From an uncultured Acidobacteriota bacterium (GTDB lineage: Bacteria; Acidobacteriota; JAAYUB01): a stretch of DNA of 8,998 nt. The notes under the pieces are model-generated. The model did no database searches and was not told where the DNA came from. It saw nothing but the letters and a program-made list of their open reading frames with translations. Made by a program: the position numbers and the translations under genes. Location: positions 1 through 8,998 of the forward strand of contig CALAMB010000266.1 of the NCBI GenBank assembly GCA_937925645.1, in the 5' to 3' direction. Numbering within the stretch: the stretch's first letter is position 1; each line of letters begins with the position of its first letter. Shown piece by piece: positions 8,249-8,998 of this stretch.

Positions 8249-8277
8249 AGTATATCGGCATTGGAGGTGAAAGTAAA
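8249..8277 (-). promoter_or_regulatory. Sigma-70-like promoter of the hypothetical gene
   Basis: Minus strand: TTTACT (8277-8272, four of six -35 bases), a 17-nt spacer, and TATACT (8254-8249, five of six -10 bases). A start near 8242 gives a leader of about 25 nt, ending in the GGAGG of the 297-residue gene. The CLC gene downstream has no equally good promoter in its 134-nt upstream gap. Confidence 0.65.
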
Positions 8278-8291
8278 GGCGGGGCTCGGGA

Positions 8292-8321
8292 TTCGAGGCT
8301 CGAGGCTAGAGGCTCGTTCCC
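8292..8321. repeat. CTMGAGG 7-bp repeat tract, copy A1
   Basis: TTCGAGG, CTCGAGG, CTAGAGG and CTCGTTCCC in 7-bp register. It starts about 15 bases behind the -35 box of the hypothetical gene. Confidence 0.7.
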
Positions 8322-8354
8322 GTAACGCGAACACCGGATTTCGTGCTCGAAAGT

Positions 8355-8390
8355 CGTAATCGTCATCGTAATCGTGATCGTAATCGTAAT
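8355..8390. repeat. CGTNAT 6-bp tandem repeat, six units
   Basis: Six uninterrupted hexamers: CGTAAT, CGTCAT, CGTAAT, CGTGAT, CGTAAT, CGTAAT. Variation is confined to the fourth base. Confidence 0.8.
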
Positions 8391-8396
8391 CGAGCC

Positions 8397-8436
8397 GTTT
8401 GAATGTTTGAACGTTTGAAGGTTCGCAGGCTCGAAA
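8397..8436. repeat. GTTTGAAN 8-bp tandem repeat, five units
   Basis: GTTTGAAT, GTTTGAAC and GTTTGAAG are followed by decayed copies GTTCGCAG and GCTCGAAA, all in perfect 8-bp register. It begins only 6 bases after the hexamer tract ends. Confidence 0.75.
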
Positions 8437-8438
8437 CC

Positions 8439-8459
8439 GTTGATGGTTGATGGTTGATC
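8439..8459. repeat. GTTGATG 7-bp tandem repeat, three units
   Basis: GTTGATG, GTTGATG, GTTGATC. This is the reverse complement of the CATCAAC tract at 8930-8957. Confidence 0.75.
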
Positions 8460-8478
8460 CGTCTCCCGTCCTCTATCG

Positions 8479-8531
8479 CTCGAGGCTAGAGGCTCGAGAC
8501 TAGAGGCTAGAGGCTCGAGGCTAGAGGCTCG
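8479..8531. repeat. CTMGAGG 7-bp tandem repeat, copy A2, seven units
   Basis: Seven consecutive heptamers alternate between CTCGAGG and CTAGAGG, with one CTCGAGA, ending in CTCG. Variation is almost limited to the third base. This is the longest and cleanest tract of this family. Confidence 0.82.
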
Positions 8532-8554
8532 TCATCGGTTGTTCGTGGCGGTGT

Positions 8555-8616
8555 CGTTCGTAATTCGTAATTCGTGATCGTAATCGTGATTCGTAATCGT
8601 GATCGTGCTCGTAATG
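8555..8616. repeat. CGTAAT/CGTGAT mixed 6-7-bp repeat tract
   Basis: A second block of the CGTNAT family, now interspersed with 7-bp TCGTAAT/TCGTGAT versions and one CGTGCT. The register slips between 6 and 7 bp. Confidence 0.7.
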
Positions 8617-8620
8617 TAAT

Positions 8621-8655
8621 CGAGGCTCGAGACTCGAGGCTAGAAACTCGTTCCC
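8621..8655. repeat. CTMGAGG 7-bp repeat tract, copy A3
   Basis: CGAGG, CTCGAGA, CTCGAGG, CTAGAAA and CTCGTTCCC. The trailing CTCGTTCCC is shared with the tracts at 4158-4187 and 8292-8321. Confidence 0.7.
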
Positions 8656-8662
8656 AACCGAC

Positions 8663-8704
8663 GGACATCGGACATCGGATATCGGAAATCGGATAGCGGA
8701 TGTC
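8663..8704. repeat. GGANATC 7-bp tandem repeat, six units
   Basis: GGACATC, GGACATC, GGATATC, GGAAATC, GGATAGC, GGATGTC. Two further units lie at 4757-4770 beside the dockerin gene. Confidence 0.78.
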
Positions 8705-8732
8705 ATCTCAGCAAAGCCCGACTCGTCTCCGA

Positions 8733-8837
8733 ATAGCCAATAAAAGATACGCAATAATCATTAAAATATAAGCAATCATCTATAACCAATGATCGAAAAT
8801 GACCAATGAGAAATGATCAATGAAAAATGATCAATGA
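8733..8837. repeat. AT-rich block with AATGATCAATGA-type repeats
   Basis: A sharp drop in GC against the rest of the window. The second half (8787-8837) repeats AATGATC/AATGACC, CAATGA and AAAATGATCAATGA with small gaps. No promoter-gene arrangement or origin-type box set was recognised. Confidence 0.6.
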
Positions 8838-8929
8838 CAGCCTCATCCCGATTCACCCATTCACCATCCCCTTTCCTCTTCGTGCCTGGTGGTGAATTCC
8901 CCCGCCGGCTCGCCAATTCGCCGGCTTGC

Positions 8930-8957
8930 CATCAACCATCAACTATCAACCATCAAC
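8930..8957. repeat. CATCAAC 7-bp tandem repeat, four units
   Basis: CATCAAC, CATCAAC, TATCAAC, CATCAAC. It is preceded by GCCGGCTCGCC/GCCGGCTTGCC phrases (8904-8929) and is the inverse of the tract at 8439-8459. Confidence 0.75.
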
Positions 8958-8962
8958 TGAAA

Positions 8963-8985
8963 TTCAGGCGGGACGCCTGAACTAC
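8963..8985 (-). repeat. REP-like hairpin 4 (GTAG-flanked, minus strand)
   Basis: On the minus strand GTAG (8985-8982) is followed directly by a perfect 8-bp stem, TTCAGGCG and CGCCTGAA, with a TCC loop (8973-8971). The loop equals that of the hairpin at 4781-4801. Confidence 0.55.
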
Positions 8986-8998
8986 GCGTCCGGCTCCA

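Noticed and set aside
8218..8334. Upstream extension of the hypothetical gene
   Set aside because: It would translate the promoter and a repeat tract. The start at 8217 has GGAGG at good spacing.
8292..8957. CRISPR array
   Set aside because: Units are 6-8 bp and contiguous, without 25-35-bp repeats or unique spacers, and no cas gene is present.

Overview
The window is a GC-rich stretch from a diderm bacterium. The OmpA-type peptidoglycan-binding domain implies an outer envelope with peptidoglycan. The free-standing dockerin module and the very repetitive intergenic DNA fit poorly characterised phyla such as Planctomycetota, Acidobacteriota or Hydrogenedentota, but no marker here fixes the phylum and this placement is a guess. 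No rRNA, tRNA, integrase, transposase or CRISPR array was seen.

Left half (1-4100, all minus strand): one compact operon reading from a near-consensus sigma-70 promoter at 4072-4100. The order is a PspA/IM30 envelope-stress protein, a membrane-anchored NitT/TauT-type substrate-binding protein fused to a C-terminal OmpA domain, an ABC permease, and an ABC ATPase cut by the left edge. Spacings of 54 nt, 10 nt and a 4-nt ATGA overlap argue for one transcript. The likely theme is an importer whose solute receptor is tied to both the inner membrane and the peptidoglycan, co-expressed with a membrane-repair protein. This is the most system-like locus in the window.

Middle (4101-5401): a repeat-rich region carrying a tiny plus-strand secreted dockerin gene that appears frameshifted just after its signal peptide. 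Downstream lie about 700 bases without a convincing gene, holding several perfect hairpins, some next to GTAG or GTAC tetranucleotides (REP-like).

Right half (5402-8217, minus strand): a CLC-type chloride channel/transporter with a CBS-domain pair, preceded by a 297-residue helical protein of unknown function with its own sigma-70-like promoter at 8249-8277. The two genes are 134 nt apart and may be cotranscribed.

Right end (8278-8998): gene-free DNA built from successive families of short degenerate tandem repeats with 6-, 7- and 8-bp periods, ending in another GTAG-flanked hairpin. Some of the same units recur in the dockerin region, so these repeats are a feature of this genome's intergenic DNA rather than a local accident.
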